Shown here: positions 1 to 5,534 of the stretch, in pieces
Position numbering within the stretch: position 1 is the stretch's first letter
How the letters are laid out: every line of letters begins with the position of its first letter
DNA from: an uncultured Paracoccus sp.
GTDB lineage: Bacteria > Pseudomonadota > Alphaproteobacteria > Rhodobacterales > Rhodobacteraceae
Length of the DNA: 6,051 nucleotides
Direction of reading: 5' to 3'
Assembly: GCA_937859005.1 (NCBI GenBank)
Contig: CALLYR010000381.1
Span: forward strand, 1-6,051
Notes under the pieces: model-generated
Seen by the model: only the letters and a program-made list of their open reading frames with translations
What the model was told of the DNA's origin: nothing
Databases searched by the model: none
Translations under genes and position numbers: made by a program

Positions 1-1015
1 GGCCCCGAAGGGGCAGCCGATCCTGCGGGTCGAAACCGCGCAGGGCCAGCCGGGCGAGGGCGCCGGTCCCTTCCACCTGGTTTTCGACAGCGCCGAGATC
101 GAGGAAGGCCCCGTGGGGCACATGCTGGAGGACCGCTTCCTCTATGCCGCCCTGATGGATGCGATGGTGGGCCGGGTGACGCACATCCCCGCGACGCAGG
201 TCGTCGCGCAGGACATCCGCCCGGGCGGCATTGCCGTCGCCCTGTCGGACGGGCGCGAGTTGACCGCGCGGGTGCTGGTGGGCGCGGACGGGCGCGGGTC
301 GGGCGTTGCCGCCCGCGCGGGCATCCGGCGCCAGGGCTGGGGTTACGGGCAGACCGCGCTGGTCGCGGCGCTGGACCACGAACGCCCCCACAACGGCACC
401 GCCTGGCAGTATTTCATGCCGACCGGCCCGCTCGCGATCCTGCCGCTGCCGGGCAACCGCAGTTCGGTCGTCTGGTCGGAACCGGACGCGAATGCCCGCG
501 CGGTGGCGGCGCTGGACGACGACGCCTTTGTCGAAGTGCTGCGCCCCCGATTCGGGGATTTCCTGGGCGCGATCCGGCTGGCCGGTCCCCGTTTCAGCTA
601 TCCGCTGAGCCTGAGCCTTGCCGAAGCTTACGCCGCCCCCCGGATCGCGCTGGTGGGCGATGCCGCGCATGGGGTCCATCCCATCGCGGGGCAGGGGCTG
701 AACATGGGTCTGCGCGACGTGGCGGCGCTGGCCGAGGTGCTGGTGGCCGCCGCGCGGCGGGGCGAGGATATCGGGGCTGCGGATGTGCTGGCGGGATACC
801 AGCGCTGGCGGCGGTTCAATGCGACTGCGCTGGGACTGGGGATGGATGCGGTCAACCGGCTGTTTTCCAACGACCTGCCGGTGCTGCGGGGCGCGCGCGA
901 ACTGGGCATGGGGCTGGTCACGGCGATCGGGCCGCTGCGGCGGGGCTTCATGCGGCAGGCGGCGGGGTTGTCGCTGGACCCGATGCCGCGGCTGCTGGCC
1001 GGGCAGCGGCTGTAA
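1..1015 (+). CDS. UbiH/UbiF/COQ6-family FAD-dependent hydroxylase, 5'-truncated by window edge
   Basis: The reading frame is open from base 2 to the TAA at 1013-1015, giving 337 visible residues. Family members are about 400 residues, so the missing N-terminus should carry the first FAD-binding GxGxxG motif. Two other class A flavoprotein mono-oxygenase signatures are visible. One is the central DG motif, GADGRGS, near bases 281-301. The other is the C-terminal FAD-binding GD motif, starting GDAAHGVHP and continuing through GQGLNMGLRD, at about 656-719. Proteins of this family hydroxylate the aromatic ring of ubiquinone precursors at the inner membrane, using O2 and NAD(P)H. Which ring carbon is modified cannot be told, because alphaproteobacteria use UbiH, UbiF, UbiL and UbiM variants with differing regiospecificity, so no symbol is given. 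The GTG at 113 is internal, since homologous-looking sequence continues upstream of it. The gene ends 89 bases before lolA. Confidence 0.9.
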   Translation, partial: APKGQPILRVETAQGQPGEGAGPFHLVFDSAEIEEGPVGHMLEDRFLYAALMDAMVGRVTHIPATQVVAQDIRPGGIAVALSDGRELTARVLVGADGRGSGVAARAGIRRQGWGYGQTALVAALDHERPHNGTAWQYFMPTGPLAILPLPGNRSSVVWSEPDANARAVAALDDDAFVEVLRPRFGDFLGAIRLAGPRFSYPLSLSLAEAYAAPRIALVGDAAHGVHPIAGQGLNMGLRDVAALAEVLVAAARRGEDIGAADVLAGYQRWRRFNATALGLGMDAVNRLFSNDLPVLRGARELGMGLVTAIGPLRRGFMRQAAGLSLDPMPRLLAGQRL

Positions 1016-1041
1016 GGAACCCTCACTTGCGCGCGAGCGTT

Positions 1042-1063
1042 CGGGACCGCCCCGTCCCGCTTT
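1042..1063 (+). terminator. Weak candidate intrinsic terminator after the hydroxylase gene
   Basis: A perfect 6-bp GC-rich stem, CGGGAC (1042-1047) with GTCCCG (1054-1059), closes a 6-base loop and is followed by CTTT. It begins 27 bases after the hydroxylase stop codon. The T tract is short, so termination may be partial or not intrinsic. If it works, it separates the hydroxylase transcript from lolA. Confidence 0.4.
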
Positions 1064-1069
1064 CGTGAC

Positions 1070-1097
1070 GTGCAACCCGTTGGAAAGGCGCTAGCAT
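1070..1097 (+). promoter_or_regulatory. Possible lolA promoter with the -10 box very close to the start codon
   Basis: TAGCAT at 1092-1097 matches four of six positions of a -10 box (TATAAT). A poor -35-like GTGCAA lies at 1070-1075 with a 16-base spacer. The -10 ends only 7 bases before the lolA ATG, and there is no Shine-Dalgarno-like sequence in between, so any transcript starting here would be leaderless or nearly so. Leaderless messages are known in alphaproteobacteria, but the motif match here is weak and this is only a suggestion. Confidence 0.22.
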
Positions 1098-1104
1098 CCG
1101 GCCC

Positions 1105-1701
1105 ATGAACCTTCGCTCTCTCGCTCTTGCGCCCGTCCTCGCCTTCGCCCTCGCCCTGCCGGCGGCGGCCGAGAAGATCCCGCTCAACGAAATCTCGCGC
1201 TATCTGAACGGGTTGAAGACCGTGGTGGCCGACTTTACCCAGGTGAATCCCGACGGATCGGTCACGCCGGGGCGGGTGTTTATCCACCGGCCCGGCCGGG
1301 TGCGGTTCGAATATCGCGGCGACAAGACGCTGGTGCTGGCCTCGGGCGGGCAAGTCGCGGTCTTCGACAGGAAGTCGAACACCGGCGCACAGCAGTATCC
1401 CCTGTCGAAGACGCCGCTGTCGATCATCCTGGCCGACAATGTGAACCTTGCGCGCAACGGCATGGTCACCGGCCACGGCGAACGCAAGAACACGACCGTG
1501 GTGACCGCGCAGGACCCCCAGCACCCGGAATACGGCAACATCCAGATGGTGTTCACCGCCAACCCCACCGAACTGCGCCAGTGGGTCGTCACCGACGACG
1601 CCGGCAAGCGCACGACCGTCATCCTGGGCGAGATGCAGAAGGGCATGGCGATCCCGCCCTCGCGCTTCTCGATCACGGACGAGGCGGCGCGGCGTCAATA
1701 G
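1105..1701 (+). CDS. lolA: Outer-membrane lipoprotein carrier protein LolA
   Basis: This 198-residue protein is the normal length for LolA. It starts with a Sec signal peptide: a basic n-region (MNLR), a hydrophobic core at residues 5-18, and an AAA/EK cleavage site after about residue 22. The mature part has features typical of the alphaproteobacterial LolA β-barrel half-cone: ADFTQ near residue 42, a GRVFIHRPGRVRFEY segment at 56-70, and TPLSIILADNV at 103-113. LolA takes lipoproteins from the LolCDE transporter at the inner membrane and carries them through the periplasm to the outer membrane. The ATG at 1105 is chosen because it gives a complete signal peptide, although no clear ribosome binding site precedes it. 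The gene follows the hydroxylase on the same strand and converges on a lipoprotein gene. A LolA-fold protein with another periplasmic role is the only real alternative. Confidence 0.92.
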   Translation: MNLRSLALAPVLAFALALPAAAEKIPLNEISRYLNGLKTVVADFTQVNPDGSVTPGRVFIHRPGRVRFEYRGDKTLVLASGGQVAVFDRKSNTGAQQYPLSKTPLSIILADNVNLARNGMVTGHGERKNTTVVTAQDPQHPEYGNIQMVFTANPTELRQWVVTDDAGKRTTVILGEMQKGMAIPPSRFSITDEAARRQ

Positions 1702-1715
1702 GCGCCACCCCCGAT

Positions 1716-2300
1716 TTACAGCTTGCCGCAGGAGGCGAGCTGGCCGCGATACATCTGCGCCCGCGACTGGACCTGCGCCGCGACCCCCAGCAGCCAGGGT
1801 TTCGACAGATGGCTGCCGCTGGCAAAGCCCTTGCGGCCTTCATGATAGGCCAGATACTGGCCGGCCGCGTCATGGGGCGACACGCCGAGGTTGCGGGTCG
1901 TCCCGTTCATGTACCAGCCCATGAAGTCGGTCGCGTCCCGGATGTCGTCGCGCCGCGCGCGCCGCTTGCCGGTGTCCTTCAGGTAATCCTCCCAGGTGCC
2001 ATCAATGGCCTGGGAATAGCCGTAGGCCGAGCTTTGCCGGCCCAGCGGGATGATTCCCAGCGCATATTGGTGGGGGGTACGGGCATTGCCCACGAACTTC
2101 GATTCCTGATGGATCGCTGCCATCTGCACGGGAATCGGCACGCCCCAGCGACGCTGGGCGCCGCGCATCGCACCATAATAGGCGGGACGCTCGGCCACCA
2201 GCGCGCAGGCGTTGTCCAGATGGCGCGGCGCCTTGTGGCTGCCGCCGCCCCCGCAGGACGCCACCAGCATCACGATCGCCAGCTTGAGATAATTGTTCAT
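1716..2300 (-). CDS. Small lipoprotein with lytic transglycosylase (SLT) domain
   Basis: The product is 194 residues. A lipoprotein signal peptide ends in the lipobox VASC, placing the lipidated cysteine at residue 16. The next residues are glycines and not Asp, so outer-membrane sorting is expected in classical terms. An SLT-type transglycosylase domain follows. The segment MAAIHQESKF puts the likely catalytic Glu at residue 66, YGYSQ lies at 93-97, and YHEGRKGF lies near 152-159. Such enzymes cleave the MurNAc-GlcNAc bond of peptidoglycan non-hydrolytically to give 1,6-anhydro ends. Two further cysteines, Cys32 and Cys191, flank the domain and could form a disulfide. It resembles short SLT lipoproteins that I associate with Rhodobacterales, where activity is usually only predicted. 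The ATG at 2300 gives the signal peptide directly; the ribosome binding site is weak (GGGACAG, 6 bases upstream). It converges with lolA and diverges from the thiolase gene. Confidence 0.85.
   Translation of the reverse strand: MNNYLKLAIVMLVASCGGGGSHKAPRHLDNACALVAERPAYYGAMRGAQRRWGVPIPVQMAAIHQESKFVGNARTPHQYALGIIPLGRQSSAYGYSQAIDGTWEDYLKDTGKRRARRDDIRDATDFMGWYMNGTTRNLGVSPHDAAGQYLAYHEGRKGFASGSHLSKPWLLGVAAQVQSRAQMYRGQLASCGKL
1721..1740 (+). terminator. Weak hairpin just past lolA, inside the 3' end of the convergent gene
   Basis: In plus-strand RNA, GCTTGCC (1721-1727) can pair with GGCGAGC (1734-1740) over 7 bp including one U-G wobble, with a 6-base loop. It lies 19 bases past the lolA stop codon but within the last codons of the minus-strand lipoprotein gene. 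No T run follows, so it is at best part of a Rho-dependent or weak terminator. On the minus strand the wobble becomes an A-C mismatch, so the structure favours the lolA message. Confidence 0.2.
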
Positions 2301-2349
2301 GCCCGACTGTCCCGGTGTGGTCTTTTTCGGACGACTTTAGGGATTCCCA

Positions 2350-2389
2350 CCCGCCGGGGAAATCACGAAAGCGCCACGTCCCCGCCGGG
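2350..2389. repeat. Two direct copies of CCCGCCGGG in the divergent intergenic region
   Basis: The 9-base sequence CCCGCCGGG occurs at 2350-2358 and again at 2381-2389, 31 bases apart, which is close to three helical turns. Both copies lie between the divergent lipoprotein and thiolase starts, a place where a regulator could bind. In DNA this GC-rich a 9-base GC-only repeat can easily arise by chance, so only the repeat itself is certain. No clear sigma-70 promoter was found for either gene in 2301-2479. Confidence 0.3.
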
Positions 2390-2465
2390 CTGCGACGATG
2401 CGGATGCACGGGAACCCTTGTGTCGGGACGGGTGGCGGTTAAAGGTCGGCGCAGATCCTATGCTT

Positions 2466-2473
2466 GGGGGAAG
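2466..2473 (+). promoter_or_regulatory. Ribosome binding site that fixes the thiolase start
   Basis: GGGGGAAG at 2466-2473 is a purine-rich Shine-Dalgarno-like sequence, 6 bases before the ATG at 2480. It decides the start: the frame stays open back to an ATG at 2315, but that extension lacks a ribosome binding site and has no thiolase-like sequence, whereas the protein from 2480 begins exactly where thiolases begin. Confidence 0.7.
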
Positions 2474-2479
2474 CACATC

Positions 2480-3661
2480 ATGGCAGATACAGACATCGTC
2501 ATCCTGGGTGGCGCGCGCACCGCGATCGGCGCGTTCGGCGGCAGCCTGGCTGGCATCGCACCGATCGATCTGGCGACCACCGTCGCCAAGGCGGCGATGG
2601 AGCGCGCGGGCGTCTCGCCCGAGCAGATCGGCAACGTCGCCTTCGGCCACGTCATCAACACCGAGCCGCGCGACATGTATCTGGGCCGCGTGGCCATGCT
2701 GAACGCGGGCATCCCGAACACCACGCCCGCGATGAACGTCAACCGGCTGTGCGGGTCGGGCGCGCAGGCCATCGCCTCGGTCGCGCAGTCGCTGATGCTG
2801 GGGGACGCCGACTTCGGCCTGGCCGGCGGCGCGGAAAGCATGAGCCGCGGCCCCTTCATCAACCCCACCATGCGATTCGGCGCCAAGATGGGTGACCAGC
2901 AGATGCTGGACATGATGGTAGGGGCGCTGACCGACCCGATGGGCACCGGCCACATGGGCGTCACCGCCGAAAACGTCGCGGCCGAGCATCAGGTCTCGCG
3001 CGAGGAGCAGGACTCCTTTGCGCTGGAAAGCCAGAACCGCGCCGCCCGCGCCATCCAGGAAGGCCGCTTCAAGGAGCAGATCGTCCCGGTGCAGGTCAAG
3101 ACCCGCAAGGGCATGGTCGATTTCGACACCGACGAGCATCCCAAGGGCACCTCGGCCGAGGCGCTGGCGGGGCTGCGGACGGTGTTCAAGAAGGACGGCA
3201 CCGTGACCGCGGGCAACGCCAGCGGCATCAACGACGGTGCGGCCGCCATCGTGCTGGCGCGCGCCGACGCCGCCGAACGGGCGGGGCTGACGCCCAAGTT
3301 CCGGCTGCTGGGCTATGCCCATGCGGGCGTGCGCCCCGAGGTCATGGGCATCGGTCCGGTTCCGGCGGTCCAGAAGCTGCTGGAAAAGACCGGCCTGGGC
3401 GCCGACGACTTCGACGTGATCGAAAGCAACGAGGCCTTCGCCGCGCAGGCGCTGGCGGTGAACAAGGGCCTGGGTCTGGACCCCGAGAAGGTGAACCCGA
3501 ACGGTGGCGCCATCGCGCTGGGCCATCCGATCGGCGCGACCGGCGCGATCCTGACCATCAAGGCGATGTACGAACTGGAACGCACCGGCGGCAAGCGCGG
3601 CCTGATCACCATGTGCATCGGCGGCGGCCAGGGCATCGCGCTGGCAATCGAGCGGATCTGA
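2480..3661 (+). CDS. bktB: BktB-type acetyl-CoA C-acyltransferase (beta-ketothiolase)
   Basis: This is a full-length 393-residue thiolase. The nucleophilic cysteine is Cys91 in NRLCGSG. NEAFAAQ lies at 317-323. GHPIGATGA starts at 348 and holds catalytic His349. MCIGGGQG starts at 378 and holds the second catalytic Cys379. The enzyme reversibly joins acetyl-CoA and acyl-CoA by Claisen condensation to give 3-ketoacyl-CoA, in the cytoplasm. The stretch TEPRDMYLGR at 61-70 and the TMCIGGGQGIA ending match, from memory, Ralstonia BktB better than PhaA, suggesting broader chain-length acceptance; this is inference. Roles may include polyhydroxyalkanoate precursor supply, ketone-body use or amino-acid degradation. 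No acetoacetyl-CoA reductase gene is adjacent. With its own ribosome binding site and terminator, it looks monocistronic. PhaA/AtoB-type acetoacetyl-CoA thiolase is the alternative name. Confidence 0.95.
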   Translation: MADTDIVILGGARTAIGAFGGSLAGIAPIDLATTVAKAAMERAGVSPEQIGNVAFGHVINTEPRDMYLGRVAMLNAGIPNTTPAMNVNRLCGSGAQAIASVAQSLMLGDADFGLAGGAESMSRGPFINPTMRFGAKMGDQQMLDMMVGALTDPMGTGHMGVTAENVAAEHQVSREEQDSFALESQNRAARAIQEGRFKEQIVPVQVKTRKGMVDFDTDEHPKGTSAEALAGLRTVFKKDGTVTAGNASGINDGAAAIVLARADAAERAGLTPKFRLLGYAHAGVRPEVMGIGPVPAVQKLLEKTGLGADDFDVIESNEAFAAQALAVNKGLGLDPEKVNPNGGAIALGHPIGATGAILTIKAMYELERTGGKRGLITMCIGGGQGIALAIERI

Positions 3662-3680
3662 TCGCGCGGCCATGACACGG

Positions 3681-3711
3681 GACCCGGCGGCCGTTGGCGG
3701 CCGGGTCTTTT
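3681..3711 (+). terminator. Intrinsic terminator of the thiolase gene
   Basis: GACCCGGC (3681-3688) pairs with GCCGGGTC (3700-3707). Inside it, after a G-G mismatch, GCC (3690-3692) pairs with GGC (3696-3698) around a GTT loop. TTTT follows at 3708-3711. The hairpin starts 19 bases after the thiolase stop codon. Read from the minus strand it lacks a T run, so it should act on the thiolase transcript only. The rest of the convergent gap (3712-3805) shows only a short GGGCC/GGCCC hairpin at 3745-3758 and no obvious terminator for the minus-strand operon. Confidence 0.85.
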
Positions 3712-3805
3712 CATTGTGCGGACAGGGGCGCGTGCCCGCCGCTTGGGCCTGCCGGCCCGTGTCTTGCTGAAACGGCGTTTTCCGGGCGCATGGCAGTTGC
3801 AGGAA

Positions 3806-5251
3806 TCATCGGGCACGAATCCCGGCCGGCCCTAGGCGCCGCAGACTGTCGAGGCAGTCGCGCGACAGGGCGGACCATGCCAGATCGCGCCGGCCCAGAT
3901 CGCCCTCGCCCGGCGGAAGATGCAGCATCCATCCGGCGCAGGCCGGGGCGCGGTCGGGCGGACCTGCCCACAGCGCCGGACCGGACTCGGTCCGCAAGGG
4001 CCAGGTCAGGTCATAGTGGCTGGGGATTGGGCCATCCCGGCCGGGAACGGCCCGAACGGCGATATCGGGTGCGGTGGTGCGGGTGCGCCAGGTCAGATGC
4101 GCCAGCAGCGCCCGGTCGTCCGACACCACCAGCCGCGCCTTCGAATCCCGCGCCGCGGTGATGATTGCATCGGCCACTGCCTGATTCCCGACGTAACGCG
4201 CCAGTATCGGGCGGGCGTCCCGGCGCAATTCCTGCGCCATCGTGCCGATCACCGGCAACGCCAGTGCCATGACCCCGTTCAACGTCAGTGCCAGCACCGC
4301 CAGCCGCGGGCGTGGCACCAGCCATGCCGCCATCAGCACCGCACCCGCCACATAGGCACCGGCGGCCCAGTTGGCATTGGCCTGCGACTGCACCGCCTGT
4401 GCGGTGACGACTGCCAGCGGCGCGGCGGCGATGGGGATCAGCCCGCGCAGGCCGGATGGCCAGCGGCGCACCAGCGCCGCCAGCAGCGCGGCAAAGGTCA
4501 GGGGGCCCGCGACGGCGAACTGTTGGGCCAGAAACCGCAATCCGCCCGCCAGATTCAGCGCGCCCTGCCAGTCGGCGTTCTGGGTCGTGTGGCGGACCGT
4601 CGCCATGTCATGCCGGATGTTCCACCAGATGTTGGGCGCGAACAGAACCAGCGCCATGGCGGCCACGACCGCAACCTGCGCCCACGGCCTGCGCCAGCGC
4701 GGGTCGATCCAGGCGGCCAGCGCCAGCCCCGGCAACGGGAACAGCATCGCATATTTCGACCACATCCCCGCCGCCAGCGCCGCCCCGGCCAGCGCCGCGC
4801 CGCCCATGCCGGGTGCCCCCACCCAGGCCAGCAGGAACAGCGCCAGCGCCAGCATCTGCGGACTGTCGGTGGAAATCAGGATCGCGCCCACCGACACCGC
4901 GGGCAGCGCCGCATAGACCGCGCCCGCCAGCGCCCCCGCCCGCGGCCCCGCCAGGATCCGCCCCAGCGCCATCACCGCCAGTGCCGCAGCAGCATGGACC
5001 AGCGGCCAGGGCAGCCGGGCCACCCATGGCGCATCGCTGCCGGTCAGTTCGTTCGCGGCCCGGATCAGCCAGCCGACCAGCGGCGGCTTGGACCAGGCGC
5101 CGAAGGCCATCTCCTGCCCCCACAGCCAGTATTGGGCCTCGTCGACATAGAACTCCATGTCCGAGGCGGGCAGCCAGGCCAGCCGCCAGACCGTCAGACC
5201 CGCGATCAGGATCAGCGCCCGGCGCTCAGCCGCGCAGATGCCGTTCGGCAT
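3806..5251 (-). CDS. GT39/ArnT-like membrane glycosyltransferase (GT-C fold)
   Basis: This 481-residue polytopic membrane protein has the layout of the ArnT/PMT (glycosyltransferase 39) superfamily. An N-terminal helix leads to a first periplasmic loop with VDEAQYW (residues 36-42), where the acidic pair matches the conserved catalytic or metal-binding position, then KPPLVGWL (55-62). Further marks are STDSPQML (127-134), MWSKYAMLFPLPG (163-175) and ANWAAGAY (293-300). Many hydrophobic segments fill residues 80-335, and a soluble, probably periplasmic, domain covers roughly 340-481. Such enzymes move a sugar from polyprenyl phosphate to lipid A, LPS core or another periplasmic acceptor. Donor and acceptor cannot be deduced. 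It is the third gene of the minus-strand set and overlaps the LAB_N gene by 26 bases. The ATG at 5251 has no Shine-Dalgarno sequence and sits in a small hairpin. The next Met is residue 32, too late to leave the N-terminal helix, so 5251 is preferred. Confidence 0.88.
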   Translation of the reverse strand: MPNGICAAERRALILIAGLTVWRLAWLPASDMEFYVDEAQYWLWGQEMAFGAWSKPPLVGWLIRAANELTGSDAPWVARLPWPLVHAAAALAVMALGRILAGPRAGALAGAVYAALPAVSVGAILISTDSPQMLALALFLLAWVGAPGMGGAALAGAALAAGMWSKYAMLFPLPGLALAAWIDPRWRRPWAQVAVVAAMALVLFAPNIWWNIRHDMATVRHTTQNADWQGALNLAGGLRFLAQQFAVAGPLTFAALLAALVRRWPSGLRGLIPIAAAPLAVVTAQAVQSQANANWAAGAYVAGAVLMAAWLVPRPRLAVLALTLNGVMALALPVIGTMAQELRRDARPILARYVGNQAVADAIITAARDSKARLVVSDDRALLAHLTWRTRTTAPDIAVRAVPGRDGPIPSHYDLTWPLRTESGPALWAGPPDRAPACAGWMLHLPPGEGDLGRRDLAWSALSRDCLDSLRRLGPAGIRAR

Positions 5252-5534
5252 GGATCAGCCACAGGTTGCGGACATAGATCACGGTTCCCAGGCCCTGCCC
5301 AAGGATGAAGACCGGATCGCGCCGGTGAATCGCATAGGCCAGAAGCGTGACCCCGCCCGCCAGCGAGAACCACCAGAACGCCACCGGCACCACCGACCGG
5401 CGGGCGCGTTCGGACGCGATCCACTGGACCAGGAACCGCATCATGAACAGAGTCTGCGCGAAGAATCCAAACAGCACCCACAGCAGCTCGGCCTGCGTCG
5501 TGACATGGAACATGTGAAGCAGCCGGTCCATCAT
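5226..5534 (-). CDS. Small membrane protein with lipid-A-disaccharide synthase N-terminal-like (LAB_N) domain
   Basis: The 102-residue product is a stand-alone LAB_N domain, a family named after an extension found at the N-terminus of some LpxB proteins but with no glycosyltransferase part of its own. Three hydrophobic segments are seen at about residues 16-39, 51-70 and 74-95. The conserved core includes RFLVQWIASERARRS (33-47), VPVAFWWFSLAGG (49-61), RRDPVFILGQ (71-80) and YVRNLWLI (87-94). I recall LAB_N being grouped with MtN3/PQ-loop half-transporters, which would fit a lipid-linked sugar transporter; this is inference. The ATG at 5534 overlaps the preceding GT2 stop codon as ATGA, and AGGGGAG lies 5 bases upstream. 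A second ATG follows immediately at 5531. The gene's 3' end overlaps the GT39 start. A scaffold linking the two transferases is another possible role. Confidence 0.88.
   Translation of the reverse strand: MMDRLLHMFHVTTQAELLWVLFGFFAQTLFMMRFLVQWIASERARRSVVPVAFWWFSLAGGVTLLAYAIHRRDPVFILGQGLGTVIYVRNLWLIHAERHLRG
5238..5251 (-). promoter_or_regulatory. Inverted repeat containing the GT39 start codon
   Basis: The message reads ATGCC, GAAC, GGCAT: a perfect 5-bp stem (6-bp palindrome arms in DNA) whose first three bases are the GT39 start codon. It lies inside the LAB_N coding sequence, 23 bases before the LAB_N stop codon begins. No Shine-Dalgarno sequence precedes this start. A ribosome finishing LAB_N would open the hairpin, which would couple the two genes. 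The palindrome is visible; the coupling role is inferred. Confidence 0.4.

Noticed and set aside
628..1698. A 356-codon minus-strand open frame over the hydroxylase and lolA genes
   Set aside because: It is antisense to two well-supported genes and the intergenic region between them, and its translation is compositionally biased.
2459..2464. TATGCT as a -10 box for the thiolase gene
   Set aside because: Transcription would begin at about 2471, inside the ribosome binding site, and no acceptable -35 box lies 16-18 bases upstream.
2315..2479. N-terminal extension of the thiolase to the upstream ATG at 2315
   Set aside because: The added 55 residues are Arg-rich and not thiolase-like, and a good ribosome binding site precedes the ATG at 2480.
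1581..2702. A 373-codon plus-strand open frame across the lolA end, the lipoprotein gene and the thiolase start
   Set aside because: It crosses three real genes in another frame or strand and shows no conserved motif.
2363..3673. A 436-codon open frame on the minus strand covering the thiolase gene
   Set aside because: It is exactly antisense to a thiolase with all catalytic motifs; its translation is low-complexity and rich in Arg, His, Gly and Ala with no recognisable domain. Long antisense frames are expected with this codon bias.
3745..3758. GGGCC-TGCC-GGCCC hairpin as a terminator for the minus-strand operon
   Set aside because: The stem is only 5 bp and no T tract follows on either strand.
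3920..5308. A 462-codon plus-strand open frame opposite the GT39 gene
   Set aside because: The product is dominated by Arg, Gln, Pro and Gly with no domain, while the minus strand gives a coherent polytopic GT39 protein. It is a shadow frame.
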